Shown: piece after piece, positions 61,086 through 64,000 of the stretch
Layout of the letters: the number at the start of each line of letters is the position of its first letter
Numbering within the stretch: the first letter of the stretch is position 1
Program-made: the position numbers and the translations under genes
The notes under the pieces: generated by a model
Told to the model about the DNA's origin: nothing
Seen by the model: only the letters and a program-made list of their open reading frames with translations
Databases searched by the model: none
Origin: Pempheris klunzingeri
Taxonomy: Eukaryota > Chordata > Actinopteri > Acropomatiformes > Pempheridae
Direction of reading: 5' to 3'
Assembly (NCBI RefSeq): GCF_042242105.1
Contig: NC_092029.1
Coordinates: 11,277,885 to 11,341,884, forward strand
DNA: 64,000 nt

Positions 61086-64000
61086 CCCTGTCCTGCACCC
61101 TGGAGGTCTGAAGTCGTTAGGCAGCTAACCTGATAGAGGGACATTTTATACTGCGTGACTCACTTTTTCCTCATCCTTCTTTATCCAATATCATGTGGAT
61201 TAGTCACTTTTATTCTCTGTCATCTCCCTCCTCCCCCGACTGCTGTTGGATCAAGGTTGAGTTACATAAAAAAAGTGTTTTCTTTATTCACACTGATGGC
61301 CTGCATTTGCGGAGGCATATATTCTTGTGTGAGTGTCCGTGTGTGTGTGTGTTCATCCATTGTGCTAAGACAACCCACTGCAATCATTCAGGTCAACCTC
61401 ACTCCTCCCTTGCAACCTCCCATCATTCTTAGCGGCAGTTTAAGTGCATTATGCCACCATATGAGGTTAGTCTAGGGACTCTAGTGACCCTAGTGGTACT
61501 CAGATGGCTCACTTAGTGAGTTGTCCCACACGTACACGTACACACACACACAATATTCATACATATGAGTACTTGTTGGACACGAGGCCACACACACCAC
61601 ACAACATATGCAAGCAATAAACATTAATGTGATCTCTCACACACAAATCGTGCGGTTTCTTTGACACACCGCATAAACACACACGGAACTCAGTCTTTTG
61701 CGTATTACTGTCAGGGTGAATGACACATCGCCTCTTTGCAAAGCCTCATGGGAGTCTGGAGTGGTTCCTGCACTCACTGCTCACCCCCTATTAATCCTGT
61801 TAATGTATATACTTTCTGGAGGACTGACAATGAGGGACAACAGTGGGATGACTTCAAAAATGTGAAATAAAAGAAAATTAAAAGAAATTTGGAAAGGAAA
61901 GACATAAAAAAGTGCAGTACAGTAAACACGACTCATGTCACATGTTTTCATATTTAAATTGTCACATTTTACTGTCAAAAACATGTTTTAAGAGCATGAA
62001 AGCTGGTGATGAAATAGATGTGCAGGGAGGGATAAGAATACATAAGAATGCGTCTGTATAAGGGAAAGGTGAAGCAAAGAAGGAAGAGGAATATGAGCGA
62101 GTGCAAGATAAATGCCAATAAAGGTGAAGGCTAAGCTCTCAGGTTCAAAGAGAGGTCAGGGTTCAGAGTTTAACTGTTAAACAGTAGTCAGGAGGTGACA
62201 GCAGATAATTCTCTCTTTAGTGTTGTGTGAAGATAAGAACAGGACGCACTTAAAGGATGTGATACTACATCTGATCACTGTCTATGTTAGTATTTTCATC
62301 AGGGCAAAACAATGAAAATCAAAAGAAAACTTAACCTCGCACTGCCCTAAGTCCTTGATCTTCTTACCATTTTCTGCAGCAGACATTGCCTTCAAATACA
62401 GTATACACCACAATCATTTATTTACATATGCATTCGCTCATATACACCACACATATGCATTTGTACATCTGACAAGTACAGAGAAGAGGCCCCCCTTACT
62501 GCTTACCCTTTGGTGAGGATTCCAACACCTCCTCAAAGCACCTAATATAGAACATATGGTATACACACACACACACACTTCCTGTGAGGTGTACCCCAGT
62601 TGTACATTAATCTGAATGTGATTGCATTGAAACCAGTTGTGTTCCCAAAAAGACAAGCCCCAATCAACAGTTCTGGCTTGAAATTTGTCCCCAAATGTGA
62701 CCAAAAAAGACCCACACGTACACACAAAGACCGACTCCCATAACTATCATGGTAAATGTGGGGTGCTGTCTGGTAATAAAAGCCTTCCTCTGTGGTGTAG
62801 CTGAACCTCTGTGTTTAACTGACTCTGTGAATGTGTTGCCGCTGAGAGACACACACTGTGAATCTGTACTTCCTGGGATTTGGAATTTGGCAGACACACT
62901 CAGCCAAAGCTTTGGAGGGAGAAAAAAAAGACAATTGTGGAGTCGTGGAAGCACTAAATGCTACTTGTGTGTGTGTGTGTGTTGGCTGTCTATATGCTCA
63001 TGTGTTACATCCAGGTAGGCTTGTATATCTTCTATATTTACCCTTTGTGCGACCGTGTCTGTGTCGGTGTGTATCGATGTCGGGTCATTGCTGGCCTCTG
63101 ATGTCTGATTGGGTTACTTGGCAACCAGGCACTGGTGTTCTCCTGTCTGTGTGTAGATATGTGTGTGTTTGCACCATGGCGAAATTTATACTTCCCAAAC
63201 TTTGTGACCTGTACAGCCTGTTTAAACAGCAGCCTGTTTAGGGTTTGTATCGCTTCACTGCTAAACACTGCAACATGCCTCTAATTACATGCTGACGTTT
63301 TGTCGTCACATACTGTCCTCCTTCATACTTCATGTTTGCTGGAACCTGCAGTACTTGGTGCTGAAAAGATGCAGTTGCAAGCTGTCAAAGACCAGATTTA
63401 TACTGTCTTCTCACACAAAGCAGCCAAACCAAAGCTGTTAAATGTCCACCACAGCACTACAGATATCGGGTTGAGCGTATTGATTATTGTCCCTGCTGTC
63501 ACTTATCTGTGCGTAGCTTTAAGGGAGTGAAAACAGGGAGAATTAGGAAATGGAAGTGAGGTGGGGGTTGAATCAGGATGCTGTCCCTTTATGATGACCT
63601 TTGACTTATAAATTCCCACTGGGAGTTATGGTACTAAAAGAGCTTTACTTCTTGAAAAGAGGAAATCAATAGACTGAACTGATCCTGACTCCATGTCTGT
63701 TTTTGCCCTGTATTTATAATGGATTGTCTTCCATGCTAGCTGGTGTGAATTTGAACTGTATATTCCCCATCAAAACCAGTTACCATCTTGCCCTGTGCTG
63801 TTTTAATGACTGACAGTAATGAGAGTAATGCAGGTTAATTATTAAAGGACTGTGGCCTCGAATCATCAATGTGGACAAAGGTCTAAAATATAAATGTTTG
63901 TGTGTGTGTGTGTTCCAGATTTGCATGTTTGTAAGTTAAGCTGGGACATCAGGAGCAGGCAGTTGTCCCTTTATGTAAACAGCAAGTGCTGAGACAGTAG

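Overview
The window is vertebrate nuclear DNA, almost certainly from a teleost and probably a percomorph. Three genes can be read exon by exon, and their order and orientation match the human 1q42 block (LIN9, MIXL1, ACBD3). The repeats are also fish-like: long (CA)n/(GT)n arrays, a tRNA-derived SINE remnant, and short hAT-like and Harbinger-like elements. No prokaryotic features, rRNA, tRNA genes or CRISPR arrays were seen.

Layout. Positions 1-1279 hold no gene I can support. lin9 (+, 15 coding exons, 1280-8767, 547 aa) encodes the DIRP/Tudor-like subunit of the MuvB core of DREAM. mixl1 (-, 4 coding exons, 11438 to 9855, 340 aa) is a Mix-type paired-like homeobox gene with a Smad-interaction motif. 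Its 3' end faces that of lin9 at close range. acbd3 (+, 8 coding exons, 14672-21009, 548 aa) encodes the Golgi acyl-CoA-binding/GOLD protein GCP60, with a 3' UTR reaching about 22.55 kb. At 25621-25939 lies the first coding exon of an NHS-family gene (nhsl1-like, +). Everything from 25940 to 64000 looks like its first intron, left open at the window end.

The genes are housekeeping or developmental and do not form an operon-like unit. The best regulatory reading is upstream of mixl1: a Smad palindrome, two opposed T-box sites, a TCF/LEF site and a FoxH1-type site lie within 190 bp, with a second FoxH1-type site 0.5 kb further out. This fits the known Nodal/T-box/Wnt control of Mix genes.

Other items worth checking are clusters of GCTAAC/GTTAGC motifs beside the promoters of all three plus-strand genes, a perfect CAG/GTAAGT recursive-splice candidate deep in the NHS-family intron, a 676-bp inverted-repeat element with a CpG-rich, promoter-like core, a decayed Harbinger-like element with a broken Myb/SANT-like ORF, a 293-bp hAT-like element with near-identical 8-bp target duplications, and a run of three uORFs before the NHS-family start codon. 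I found no clearly new multi-gene system.
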